This document shows, piece by piece, positions 31,976-42,117 of a stretch of 64,000 bases of DNA. Each line of letters begins with the position of its first letter. Position 1 is the first letter of the stretch. Under the pieces are notes generated by a model. The model was not told the DNA's origin and did not search any database. It was given only the letters and a program-made list of their open reading frames with translations. Source of the DNA: Shinisaurus crocodilurus (taxonomy: Eukaryota > Chordata > Lepidosauria > Squamata > Shinisauridae); assembly GCA_021292165.1 (NCBI GenBank), contig CM037880.1, positions 214,224,942 to 214,288,941 on the forward strand, in the 5' to 3' direction. The translations under genes were made by a program, and so were the position numbers.

Positions 31976-32110
31976 CAGTGTTCTCCAACCTTGGGTCCCC
32001 AGATGTTTTTGGCCTTCAACTCCCAGCATGCCCCAGCCAGCTACGCTGGCTGGGGCATGCTGGGAGTTGTAGGCCAAAAACATCTGGGGACCCAAGGTTG
32101 GAGAACACTT
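31976..32110. mobile_element. family A foldback MITE
   Basis: Arms are almost perfect, with the last base changed to t. Flanks are ctgtagag (31968-31975) and ctgctaga (32111-32118), which agree if one base was inserted on the right. Confidence 0.92.
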
Positions 32111-32463
32111 CTGCTAGATGCAAATTCAGAACTCATCATTCAAATTTAAATAAACGTACGGTGCATCTCACCATACTGTAGAAGACTGTCACCAGGTGAC
32201 TTGGGGGCCCCCTCCCTGCTCAGTCTGCTCGCCTCTCCAGGGGGTGCTTCTGGATGGGCAACAGTCTGTACGGTTCATTATCCTTAAACTGGTATTTGGA
32301 CAGGACAGTCTTTCAAAAGAGAGGGTGCCTCAAAGAGGGTGCCTCTGTAAAAGGGGACACGTGGCCATGGAGCTTGTAATAATAACCAAGCGCCAGTCTT
32401 CGCAGAAAGCGAGCCTTTTCTTTGAAGCAGCTAGTAATGTGACTTTTCCAATGGCGAAATCAA
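32111..32463. other. anonymous sequence
   Basis: No gene or repeat is recognised. Confidence 0.5.
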
Positions 32464-32467
32464 TTAA

Positions 32468-32619
32468 GGGTGCAGTCCTATGCATGTTTTGACAGGGGGA
32501 GGGCAAGTCCTACAAGTCCCAGCATGCCCCAGCCAGCCATGCTTGTCCTTCGCCGGCTGGGGCATACTGGGAGTTGTAGGCCTTATTTTTTCTGCCTGAA
32601 CATGTGCAGGATTGCGCCC
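32468..32619. mobile_element. pB foldback element
   Basis: Ends gggtgcagtcctatgcatg and its partner gcaggattgcgccc. Flanks TTAA (32464-32467) and TTAG (32620-32623). Confidence 0.85.
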
Positions 32620-32979
32620 TTAGGTTTTCTATTTATTATCGACCGAGCTCCTGAACACACGCGACAATCGTAAGAATCAGGAAGGGGAAGGCTGTCGGTC
32701 TTAACTGGGACTAGCACAAGCAGCGGGGCAGGGCAGGAGTGGGGAACTGAAATCCAGCGGGGGGGGGGGGTCAGGTGAAACCCCCCCACCCAGCCCTCCA
32801 TGGGCTGAATGACATCAGGGTGCAGGACCTCGGATGATGTGCTGGGCAGATGCTTCACCGGGCATGTCAGCACCGGGGAACTGGCTTCTCTGTACACGGG
32901 CTTCCTCCAGTGGGGGTTTTCTAAACACACACGCCTTCTCCCATGGGGTGAGGGCATGGGGCAGGCAAAGCCGTGGGGC
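32620..32979. other. anonymous sequence
   Basis: A G-run lies at 32760-32770. No gene or repeat is recognised. Confidence 0.45.
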
Positions 32980-33076
32980 TCCACGGTGGTGAACCTATTT
33001 TGGGGGATGGAGTACCGCGCCATGGATAGCTCCTATCAAGCTCAGAATAAAAGCTGGGATGGATAAGGAGCTCCCA
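32980..33076. mobile_element. family D, one half
   Basis: ggtgaacctattttggggg and ccatggatagctcctatc match the right half of family D. The terminus is diverged. Confidence 0.65.
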
Positions 33077-33253
33077 TAGAACGTATGCCTGACATGCATA
33101 TGTGCGTGTTCAATCCAAAGGAACTTGACTTAGAAAGGATTGCATTCGGTGATGGAAAAGACCTCTGTCTGAGCTCTAAGAAAGCCGCTGCCGTTCAGAT
33201 GAGCCAGCAGTTTGAACTTTCTATGTTGCCCTGCTTTTCATTAGCAGGTTTAA

Positions 33254-33385
33254 GTTGCAATTGTATGCCTGTTTGGAAAGGAAAAAGTCCTACAACTCCC
33301 AGCATTCCCCAGCCAGCTATGCTGGCTGGGGAATGCTGGGAGTTGTAGGACTTTTTTCTATCTAATCAGGCATAGAATTGCATCC
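33254..33385. mobile_element. pB foldback with intact TTAA on both sides
   Basis: Arms include cctacaactcccagcattcc and its complement. TTAA occurs exactly at 33250-33253 and 33386-33389. TTAA duplication is the signature of piggyBac transposons, so I place the family there. Confidence 0.88.
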
Positions 33386-33399
33386 TTAAAGGTCTACTA

Positions 33400-33660
33400 C
33401 AGTAATACCTTGGATTGCAAGTAACTTGGTCTGAGAGCGTTTTGCAAGACAAGCAAAAAATTTTTTAAATTGACTTGATAAACGAGCAAGGTCTTGGAAG
33501 ACAAGTAGTCGTAGGGATGTAACCACTCGCCTCGAGCGGGCGTAGCGGGCTGAAATCGGCCCCGCTCACGCCTGCCAGAGACTCGCTTTGATATAAGAGT
33601 GTTTCGGATTACCAGCACGGTTCCGGAACGAATTATGCTTGAAAATCCAAGGTATCACTG
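33400..33660. mobile_element. Tigger/pogo-like MITE with TA duplication
   Basis: Ends cagtaataccttggatt and aatccaaggtatcactg are inverted complements with one mismatch, flanked by TA (33398-33399 and 33661-33662). Subterminal words (aagtaacttgg, gaacgaattatgc) fit the Tigger group of mariner-type elements. No transposase is present. Confidence 0.8.
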
Positions 33661-33857
33661 TATTTCAGAAAGCCTTTTTAATCTTGTGCTGGCCTTTCCT
33701 CACCGTTATTTTCATCAGATATTGCTGGCAATTGAGTTGTGACTAATACATTCTATAAATAAGTAAAAATTATCCTGCAAGTGGCACGCGAGGTCTTCTT
33801 CCCAGCTTACACACACATACTGTGCATGGGCTGGCATTTGGGCATGTTACTTTATGG

Positions 33858-33992
33858 CAGTGTTTCTCAACCTTGGGTCCCCAGATGTTTTTGGCCTACA
33901 ACTCCCAGCATGCCCCAGCCAGCGTAGCTGGCTGGGGCATGCTGGGAGTTGTAGGCCAAAAACATCTGGGGACCCAAGGTTGAGAAACACTG
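33858..33992. mobile_element. family A foldback MITE, perfect target duplication
   Basis: A 135-bp palindrome with a very short loop. Flanks are ctttatgg at 33850-33857 and 33993-34000. It differs by one base from the copy at 35676-35810. Confidence 0.97.
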
Positions 33993-34242
33993 CTTTATGG
34001 TGACTAAGCGCTGGCTGGCAAATCACACTCTGTGGAGCCAGCTGAATGTGTAATATCTCTCGGTGCCTAGGGCTCACAGGGTCGAAACACCCAGACTTTC
34101 TGATTAGCAGTCAGGGCCAGTTCTCCTGTTAGACAGAGTGAGGCGACCACGTGTTGGAGGTCAGAACTGCATAGGCCGCACAGCCTGTTCTGGGCCCCCA
34201 AAACCATCTCGCCGCTTCAGGTGTGATGGTGGATGCTATTCC

Positions 34243-34924
34243 CAGGGATGGGGACTCGGACTCGAGGACTCGACTCGTGAGTCGGACTGAGTCCCCCCTC
34301 TGACTCGACTCGGACTCGAGTCCCAATATTTTTAATAGGACTCGAGACTCGACTTGGGACTCGAGACCAAGGACTCGTCAACATCCCTGCTTGATGCCAC
34401 CTGCAGGTGCTGCCTGGACCCAGTTGCAGTAACAATCCAAGTTTATTTTTTAAAATCATTTTCCTAATGCAACCTTTCAGACATTTTGGGTTTGGCTGCC
34501 TCTTCCTGCCTGTTTGGGGTTCCCAGCCTCCTCTGCCTGCCTGGTCTCTTCTTAACCAGTTCCACAGTTTGAATTGTCCAAGACAAATGCCTCTGCCTGC
34601 CTGCTTTGGAGTTCCCCGCCTCCTCTGCCTGCCTGGTTATTTTGTGTTTGTCTGCCTGGTCTGTTCTTGCCAAAATCAGTGGCAGAGTTTTGAGATAAAA
34701 AGGCACACTTGTGCCTAGAATTTATTTAAGCCACACATCTGAAGTAGCCTTATTTTGTTGGGGAAGAACTCCATTGATTTTAATAGGGACTCGTGGAGTC
34801 AGCTTTGGGAGTGACTCGTGAGTCACCATTTTGGACCAAGAACTTGGACTCGGACTCGAGACTCAGGTCCAAAGACTCGTGACTCGACTCGTGACTCGAG
34901 ACCAAGGACTCTTCAACATCCCTG
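34243..34924 (+). mobile_element. family K hAT MITE, perfect 8-bp target duplication
   Basis: Ends cagggatg and catccctg with gctattcc at 34235-34242 and 34925-34932. Both ACTCG arrays are kept. The transposase remnant of 26580-27519 is absent, and 34390-34440 has sequence missing from that copy. It matches 42186-42863 over its length. Confidence 0.95.
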
Positions 34925-35062
34925 GCTATTCCGGTAAGATTCAGCCGCCAGTCCAGTCAGCTTCTGCATGTGGAATGGGGGGGGAGGGCGCCATCTTGTC
35001 CTTCACGTCAGGCAGCAAAATGTCTTGAGCCAGCCCTGTTAGCAGTGGTACTGGCATCATCT

Positions 35063-35536
35063 GAGAGCCACAGTGTGCGTTAGTGGCGAGAGTGTTGGCC
35101 TGGGACTCGGGAGATCCGGGTTCTAGTCCCTACTCGGCCATGAAGCTCACTGGGTGACTTTGGGGCCAGTCACTAACTCTCAGCCTAACCTACCCCACAG
35201 GGTTGTTGTGAGGATAAACTGAAGAGGAGGAGGAGGAGGATTATGTAAGCTGCCTTGGGTGCCTTGAAGGAAAAACAGCAGGACATACAGGCAGTCCCCT
35301 GGTTACGTACGAGTTCCGTTCTTAAGAATGTCTTTACATTTCTTAAGAACATCGCGGAACAGTATAGTGTCATATACGGCATTGACGCACATTGCGTAAA
35401 TTACATATACTATGTTATACTCTACGTAAACGACGTAGAGCTGGGGAACCCGAAAGTCCGTTCCTAAGTACAAGTTGTCCGTAAGTCGGACGTTCTTAAC
35501 CTGGGGGCTACCTGTAAATAGAATAAATAAATAAAT
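35063..35536 (+). mobile_element. T1 tRNA-SINE interrupted near its tail
   Basis: Head, B-box region and body are as in the other copies. The final ataaataaataaat tail follows a Tigger-like insertion at 35288-35514. Confidence 0.9.
35288..35514. mobile_element. Tigger/pogo-like MITE nested in a SINE
   Basis: Ends caggcagtcccctggtta and taacctgggggctacctg, flanked by TA at 35286-35287 and 35515-35516. It encodes no transposase. Confidence 0.82.
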
Positions 35537-35675
35537 CTGCCAGCCACCCCTCAGGCTTCTGTGGAGTTGGAGTGTCATGCAAAGCCAGGCAGCAGGGGTT
35601 GTTTGGGGGGTCAGACAACCCTCAAATAACCTATGGCTTGTCTTCGTGTTGTTTGAGAGTTGTCTCACCCTAAAG

Positions 35676-35810
35676 CAGTGTTTCTCAACCTTGGGTCCCC
35701 AGATGTTTTTGGCCTACAACTCCCAGCATGCCCCAGACAGCGTAGCTGGCTGGGGCATGCTGGGAGTTGTAGGCCAAAAACATCTGGGGACCCAAGGTTG
35801 AGAAACACTG
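35676..35810. mobile_element. family A foldback MITE, perfect target duplication
   Basis: Flanks ccctaaag at 35668-35675 and 35811-35818. Except for one base near the loop it equals the copy at 33858-33992. Confidence 0.97.
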
Positions 35811-35980
35811 CCCTAAAGCAACCCCTGCCCCTGCATTCGCACAACATGACAAGCATGGGAAACTGGGCGCCTGCAGAGGCACCATGGGAAAATTGTGCCC
35901 TCAGGTACCCCACACGACATGACAGCCCCTGCAGGTAAATTAAGCCATGCTGGGCTGCTGTGACATGCAAACAGGCTCAA

Positions 35981-36258
35981 GAGAGCCAGTGTGTGGCGTA
36001 GTGGTGAGAGTGCTGGACTGGGACTTGGGAGATCCATAGTTCTAGTTCCCGCTCGGCCATGAAACTCACTGGGTGACTTTGGGCCAGTCACTGACTCTCA
36101 GCCTAACCTACCTCACAGGGTTGTTGTGAGGATAAAATGGGGAGGGGGGAGGAGGAGGAGGAGGAGGAGGAGGAGGAGGAGGAGGAGGAGGATTATTATG
36201 TAAGCCGCCTTGGGTCCCTTGCAGGAAAAAAGGCGGGGTATAAATAAATAAATAAAGC
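35981..36258 (+). mobile_element. T1 tRNA-SINE, complete, with expanded GGA tract
   Basis: Complete head, body and aaataaataaataaa tail. The short gaggaggagga of other copies is expanded to a (GGA)n tract at about 36148-36192. Confidence 0.93.
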
Positions 36259-36289
36259 GCTACACCACTGGCCAACTCTGTTACAAAGA

Positions 36290-36388
36290 CTGGGTTCAGA
36301 CAACACGATAACCCACATTTCAACAACAACCCACAGTTCAACCCGTACTCAACCCTTTTGTGTGGTTGATCATGTTGCCTGAACCCAG
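36290..36388. mobile_element. family C foldback, short form
   Basis: A single palindrome from ctgggttcagacaac to gttgcctgaacccag. The flanks share caaaga on both sides, a possible damaged duplication. Confidence 0.85.
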
Positions 36389-37129
36389 CCAAAGAGTTGT
36401 GTTAGAAGAAGTGATGGTTCTATCTGTGGTTTCTGATGTGTGATGATACGCTTGTACTACATGCCAGATGCCACTTTATGGTGCAGCCTTCATCTGGTGA
36501 CCACGCAACGGTCAACCCACCTTGAGAAGGCACATGGACCCAACTGATCCTCTTTGACTTCTAGTGGGACTCCGAAGTGACAATGGAAGGCCGGGTGCTC
36601 CACTGAACCTCAGTGGTTCCTGCCTAGAAGATTTTAGATGTATATTAGATCAGGCTGAAACTGGAAGTAATCCGAGAGGCATATGAAAGCGTCTTCTGAT
36701 CAGAGCAGTGGCATGGCGGGATGGAGGGGGAGGGTTTCTTTTTATTTATTTAGTATTTAAATCCTTTATTTGAAAATACAGCAATAACAAACAAACAAAA
36801 AACAAAAGGGGGGAAATCACAAAAGAGAATCGGGGGGAGAAGAAAGAAAGACCATGTCACCAAACATATCCATGCACAATAATCATTTGCATCACCCTTA
36901 ATAAAAAAAAGAAAGAAAGAAAGAAAAAGAGGGGGAAAGAAGGATTTTACACTTCCATCTCAAATATATACATTAATAGAAGCAGTCCATATATCTAAAT
37001 AAGTGCCCATATGAGATTGACGACTGTAGGAGATACATTCAAAATGTAGCAAGAGCGGTAAGATCTTCAGTCCATACTGAGCGACAGGTGGTGGGTGTTC
37101 ATCCTTCCAGAGATGGAAATGTAACTAAG
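36389..37129. other. anonymous sequence, possibly an old LINE tail
   Basis: 36738-36960 has T-rich then A-rich blocks such as aaacaaacaaaaaacaaaag and gaaagaaagaaag, as in an inverted LINE 3' end. I cannot classify it. No gene is seen. Confidence 0.4.
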
Positions 37130-37341
37130 CAGGGAAGGCTGGTGATTCGGGTATCAGTGGAGCTCCTCATCCATTGCATCTTTTGGTTTGAGCTTGATAG
37201 GAGGTCTCCGTGGTGCTGAACTCCACCCCCCAAAATAGGTTCACCGCCATGGAACACCCATGGAGAGCTCCTAAAGAGCTCAAACAAAAAGATGAAATGG
37301 ATACGGAGCCCCACGGACACCAGAGTCACCAGCCTCCACTG
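37130..37341. mobile_element. family D inverted-repeat element
   Basis: Ends cagggaaggctggtgattc and gtcaccagcctccactg. The inside holds ccccaaaataggttc. No target duplication is kept. Confidence 0.85.
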
Positions 37342-37563
37342 AGTGTGAGTCTCTTCACAACTCTAATGGGCTCTCGGTATCCACTTTTGCTGTCCATATG
37401 TTAATCCCCAAATTGCAGGGACGTGATTTAAAATGCACGTGGACCTCCACTCTTTTCCACAGATTTTTCAGGAACAAAATTTATACAAGCAATGACTCCC
37501 AGGCAAAAGGAAGCCACTACAGGACAGGGCCCACATCATATGCTTCAATGAGGCATTGTGCCA

Positions 37564-38060
37564 GAATCATAGAATCATAGAAAACTGTAGAGTTGGAAGG
37601 GGCCTACCAGGCCATCAAGTCCAACCCCCTGCTCAATGCAGGAATCCAGGTCAAAGCATCTCTGACAGATGTCTGTCCAGCTGCACCTTGAATGCCTCCA
37701 GAGTGGGAGAGCCCACCACCTCCCTAGGAAGTTGGTTCCATTGTCTTATCGCTCTGACAGTCAGGAAATTTTTCCTGATATTTAGGTGGAATCTGGGTTC
37801 CTGTAACTTGAGCCCATTATTCCGTGTCCTGCAAACTGGGATGATCGAGAAGAGATCCTGGCCCTCCTCTGTGTGACATCCCTTCAAATACTGGAAGAGT
37901 GCTATCATATCTCCCCTCAGTCTTTTCTTCTGAAGGCTAAACATGCCCAGTTCTTTCAGTCCGTCCTCATAGGGCCTTGTTTCCAGTCCCTTTATCATCC
38001 TTGTTGCCCTCCTCTGAACCCTCTCCAGTCTGTCTACATCCTTCTTAAAGTGTGGTGCCC
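37564..38060 (-). mobile_element. CR1, 5'-truncated
   Basis: The 3' end carries tctatgattctatgattctg, then the CR1 3' UTR and the C-terminal part of ORF2. The break is at about 38060. Confidence 0.93.
37651..38059 (-). pseudogene. CR1 ORF2 C-terminal fragment
   Basis: The minus strand is open from WAPHFKKDVDRLERVQRRAT through MIALFQYLKGCHTEEGQDLF to the end LEAFKVQLDRHLSEML. It corresponds to the last 130 or so residues of the fragment at 16873-17760, with few differences. The reverse transcriptase catalytic motif is absent. Codons upstream of WAPH come from unrelated flanking sequence. Confidence 0.92.
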
Positions 38061-38651
38061 AGCTCATTCCATTGTCACCATCTGGTGGAGCGATAAAAAG
38101 CCTCACCTGGAAACACCCCTCGAGTTAAGTAAGGAAATAAAATAAATTAGGAGACACTTTACTTGTCTCCCATGTCACAAATCATTTGGCACTCTGACGG
38201 GGGGGGGGGGGGGGCGGATGGACTAAAATGTGTCATGGGGACAAAGAGCCTGAAACAGCAGGTGATGGGGTTGTGAATTTGAGGATGGCGCAGCTCCGGG
38301 AAGAATTAGAAGTGGACTTGGATTGGCATGTTTCAAAACCCCAAAGCTGGGGGTGGGTGGGTTTCCACACAAAATCCAGCTTTCTGGCATATTTAATGTC
38401 ATTGACATGTGTGTGTGTGTTGTCATTCACATGCGGGTACTGACAATCCCAGGCACATTTTGTGAATGTGAGAAAGGAAATCTACGTATATTTCCCCCCA
38501 TGTGCCAAAGATACACCGGTGAAGGCTGACCATTACATTTAGGTGACTGTCCACACTCAGTAGCAGCGCAAGCTCCAGTTTTTGGAAGTGACCTTTGGCA
38601 AGTCACCCTCAACGGACTCCCCCCCCCCTTTGGCGTGTCTACCTTCTCACC
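38061..38651. other. anonymous sequence
   Basis: A G-run lies at 38200-38214 and a C-run at 38620-38629. No gene or repeat is recognised. Confidence 0.5.
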
Positions 38652-39076
38652 ACCATTTATTTATTTATTTATTTATTTATTTGCAGTATTTGTATACCGC
38701 TCCATATCTAAGTAGATTCTTAGATATGAGCGGTGAACAATAAAAAGACAAAAACAGATAAAAGAAACAAAAACAATCAGTTGAAAATGAAGTTACATTA
38801 CCATGGTGGTTGGACAGCAGAGAAGGCTTCTCCAGAGGTCTTCAGCAGGCGCCAAAAGCAGCACAATGTTGGAGCCTGCCTGACCTCCAGAGGCAGGGAG
38901 TTCCACAGAAATGGAGCCACCACACTGAAGGCCCTTCTCCTGGTGGACTCCCAATCGGGTCAAAGGTCCATGAGGAACCACCAGGAGCAGGTCATCTGAT
39001 GACCTCAGTGACTGGGCTCTCTCTCTCAGGTAACCTGGTCCCAAGTTGTTTCAGGCTTTGTATACAAGTCCCATAA
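38652..39076 (-). mobile_element. L2/SINE-type 3' end
   Basis: (TTTA)n at 38655-38682 is followed by gtatttgtataccgctccat. Farther on, gggagttccacagaaatgg and ggcccttctcctggtggac resemble the L2-type C-terminal and 3' UTR order at 53583-53938. Confidence 0.6.
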
Positions 39077-39370
39077 CCTTGACACCAGCCTCTATTGCTC
39101 CTCCTCCTCACCCTCTTTCTCACCACTGCTACTGCTTGTTTGCTTGATAGGCAGAGAGCCAGTGAGCGAGTAGGCAGCAGCATCTCCTGCTCCTCCTGCT
39201 CCTCCTTCTCGCCACCACTTCTGTCTGGGCCAGAACAAGAGGCAGGTGAACAAGCAGGTTGCAGTTGTGAAGAGGAGGAGCAAGTCCAGGGGGCTCTTGT
39301 CATTGGGCCCCTGCTGGGATGTGGGCCCTTGGCAGGTGCCCAAACATGCCTTCCCTTGATGCCAGCCCTG
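39077..39370 (-). mobile_element. family J repeat
   Basis: On the minus strand it starts cagggctggcatcaaggg and continues as in 11105-11400. Confidence 0.72.
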
Positions 39371-39494
39371 CTCAGAAGCCCTGTGGAGATATTCAACTGT
39401 GTTTATTGCCCCTCATCCAGCTGATTACCAATCCAGCCACCTACTCAAGCTACCAACAGCCCCCTCCCCCCGGGTCTGATGGAAAAGAGTGGTG

Positions 39495-39592
39495 GAGCTG
39501 TCTGTCATTAGTAGCTTCGGCTATTGGGCGGTATAGAAATAAAATTAATTATGATGATGACGATGATGACAATGATGATGATGATGTCGTCG
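39495..39592 (+). mobile_element. LINE 3' tail with GAT repeats
   Basis: gcttcggctattgggcggta and tagaaataaaattaatt are followed by interrupted GAT triplets. It is a 3' tail only. Confidence 0.6.
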
Positions 39593-39597
39593 TCCAA

Positions 39598-39981
39598 GGG
39601 CTTCTCTACATGAGGCTTTTAACCCTCCACTTTACCAAGGCTTCTCCTTCTGGATCCTTTGTGTGATGAAGATCAGCTCCTTTACACATGTTTCCCCCCC
39701 TCCCGGGGGTTTCTTTCTCTGCCTTTTATATGTTCGATTACACAGCCACTAGGTGGCGCTGTGGTATAGCAGAATTGTTCAAATACACGAGGGTTTCATC
39801 CCACCACTCAGAGATAATAATACCAGACTTTCCTCGAGCCAAAAAGAAGAAGAAGGCGGGAAGGCGGTTGCAAAGAACGCGGGAGAGCCCCTGGAGGATG
39901 ACGACGTCCCGTAAAGCACCTGCAAATTACCATGAGTGAGGAATCACAAGTGAACAGTAAATGCCTCCTGTAGAAAGGCTC
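39598..39981 (+). mobile_element. family H inverted-repeat element
   Basis: Ends gggcttctctacatgaggc and gcctcctgtagaaaggctcc are imperfect inverted complements. The inside contains a CTCF-consensus-like word (39746-39759). Other copies: 19618, 47998 (inverted) and 62962. The superfamily is unknown. Confidence 0.75.
39746..39759 (+). promoter_or_regulatory. CTCF core-like motif inside family H
   Basis: ccactaggtggcgc fits every position of the vertebrate CTCF core CCASYAGRKGGCRS. Binding is not shown by sequence alone. It recurs in weaker form in two other family H copies. Confidence 0.55.
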
Positions 39982-40027
39982 CAAGTTCTCAGATGACCCT
40001 CCCCAGTAGCTTCATTTAGATGAGGAC

Positions 40028-40182
40028 TGTTGAACCTCTTTCAGCCCGAGGGCCGAATTCAATTCCTGAGAAGCTCTTGGGGGCCACATTCCAGTGGTGG
40101 GTGGGGCTGAAGGCAAAAGGGGCAGGGCTAAAATACCCAAAATATCAGCATACTTGAGCTTTAAGCTCTTACTGCCGGTAAC
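40028..40182 (-). mobile_element. family F fragment
   Basis: gttgaacctctttcagcccg and ccattccagtggtggg-like sequence match family F on the minus strand. It abuts family D at 40183. Confidence 0.68.
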
Positions 40183-40396
40183 CAGGGGAGGGTGGTGGTG
40201 ACTCTTCTTTCGGTGGGGCTCCTAATCCATCGCAACTGTTATTTGGAGCTGTATAGGAGCTACCCATGGTGCTGAACCTCATCCCCCAAAATAGGTTCAC
40301 CACCACGGAGCACCCTGGATAGCTCCTATGACGCTCAAGCAAAATGATGCAATGGATAAGGCGCCCCACTGACATCAGAGTCACCAGCCTCCACTG
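40183..40396. mobile_element. family D inverted-repeat element
   Basis: Ends caggggagggtggtggtgac and gtcaccagcctccactg. The inside carries tacccatggtgctgaac and the aaaataggttc block. Confidence 0.82.
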
Positions 40397-40544
40397 CTGA
40401 GTGGCCTCGGAGAACCGCAGGGATGCACACCGGACGGGGATGTATTTAGGCACCTTGGACAGGTCCGCTGCTCCCCGGGAGTTTACAAGCAAAAAGTACA
40501 GTAGTAGACACTGTGAAAACAGGAGAGAGTTCGTCGTTCTATCC

Positions 40545-40649
40545 CAGTGTTCTCCAACCTTGGGTCCCCAGATGTTTTTGGCCTACAACTCCCAGCTGCT
40601 GGGAGTTGTAGGCCAAAAACATCTGGGGACCCAAGGTTGGAGAACACTG
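40545..40649. mobile_element. family A foldback, perfect 51-bp arms and perfect target duplication
   Basis: Two perfect 51-base arms are separated by three bases. Flanks ttctatcc at 40537-40544 and 40650-40657. The usual loop region is deleted. Confidence 0.97.
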
Positions 40650-40664
40650 TTCTATCCGCTACAC

Positions 40665-40981
40665 CAGGGCTGTGGAACCTCCTTCAGCCCGAGGGCCAAA
40701 TTCCATTTTGGAGAAGCTTTTTGGTTATATACAGGGCCGGAGGCAAAAGGGTAGGGCCAGAATACGAGAAGGGACCGTGTATTTTAGCTTAAAGCTCTGT
40801 CTGCCATTAACTAAGCCGTAGGAGAAGCGTTTCGACCTTTTAGAATGGGCGGGAAGACGGGACTGCACACGACAGCCAGGAAACCATCGAGCGATCCACA
40901 GCCAGGGAAAATGGGTTGAGGGCAGGGGGCCTTCTGGGGACCCTCAGAGGGCTGCATTGGGTCCCCCAGTCCTGATGCTCT
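40665..40981 (-). mobile_element. family F element
   Basis: It starts cagggctgtggaacctcc and runs through gccaggaaaccatcgagc to agagggctgcattgggtc. The last end is diverged. Confidence 0.68.
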
Positions 40982-41473
40982 GCAGCCTTGCATTGCACTG
41001 GGGTGGCGCTTTAGTTATATTTGGAGGGGTCCCCTTTTCTTCCCTTGGTATATATGAGAAATAAGAAAGGAATCCTTCCCACTTTTCAGTCACGTGCTCT
41101 GCACATAGATGCATGCAAAGTGTGGGTGGCAAAGTTTTTAAAAAGAGGATCTTTTCCTTCCTGCCCATCAGCAGATAGGACCAAATAATACCTCGGACAT
41201 GGCGGCATTGCAAAAAAGCAGCTTCTTTTTTTGTTTTAATGCGTGTTTGGATAGACATATAATTTATTTTCTCCCATTAGACCCAATTAAATCTGAATCA
41301 ATCGTGTGAACATTAGCCAATTAATTGATTGTATTTGCATAAATTTCCATATGAATATGATGGTGCTACTGGCGAAAAAAGCACACTGTGTCACAGTAAG
41401 AACCATCTTAGGACGAGCATTCCTTCTTCTGAGAGAGAGGAGGAGGAATGTGATATTTATGTAACTTTACTTG
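40982..41473. other. AT-rich single-copy-looking sequence
   Basis: 41225-41375 contains an octamer-like atttgcat (41333-41340) and ttaattgatt. No gene or repeat is recognised. Confidence 0.5.
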
Positions 41474-41549
41474 GTATGGGGCATGCTGGCTGGGGCATGC
41501 TGGGATTGTAGGCCAAAAACATCTGGGGACCCAAGGTTGGAGAACACTG
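41474..41549. mobile_element. family A foldback, right arm only
   Basis: It keeps gctggggcatgctggg and aaacatctggggacccaagg through gagaacactg. The left arm is lost. Confidence 0.85.
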
Positions 41550-41625
41550 GTATAGACTTATATATCTACTTACTTTGCTGTGATTTTTTATATTACAGTA
41601 AAAAAAAAAGTATGCTGTTATATAT

Positions 41626-41765
41626 CAGCCTTCCCCAATTTGGCACCTTCCAGATGTGTTGAACTACAACTTCCAGTATCCCCAGTAAGCATGGCCAATG
41701 CTGGCTGGGGCCGATGAGAATTGTAGTCAAGCTCATCTGGAGGGCACCCACATTAGGGAAAGATA
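41626..41765. mobile_element. family B foldback MITE, diverged
   Basis: Arms cagccttccccaattt and partner, with loop taagcatggccaatgctgg. No clear duplication. Confidence 0.82.
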
Positions 41766-41837
41766 TCTAAAACATTTCAGAAGTACAATTTAACAAAGTT
41801 TTTGATAACTGTATTTGCAAGTTTGTACAATAAAATA

Positions 41838-41908
41838 TTAATTAATTAATTAATTTCATTTCTATACTGCCCCATAGCCGAAGCTCTCTGGGTGGTTCAC
41901 AAGATTAT
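41838..41908 (-). mobile_element. L2-like 3' tail
   Basis: ttaattaattaatttcattt and ctatactgccccatagccg, as in the tail nested at 52366. Confidence 0.65.
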
Positions 41909-42117
41909 TTTTTTTATAGCTGATTGATTGAACCTATTAATGGACCTAAATGCGGTGGCCCTAGACCCAACGTGAGTTGTGTGTGAAAGGCAACCTGAAA
42001 TGTAACTACATGGATGGACATGGTGAGCCGTTTCTGTGAATAGTCCTGGTCACTTCTAACTGCACCAGCTCACACACACCCTTTCTAAAAAAAAATTATT
42101 TATCTACAGTGTGTAGT

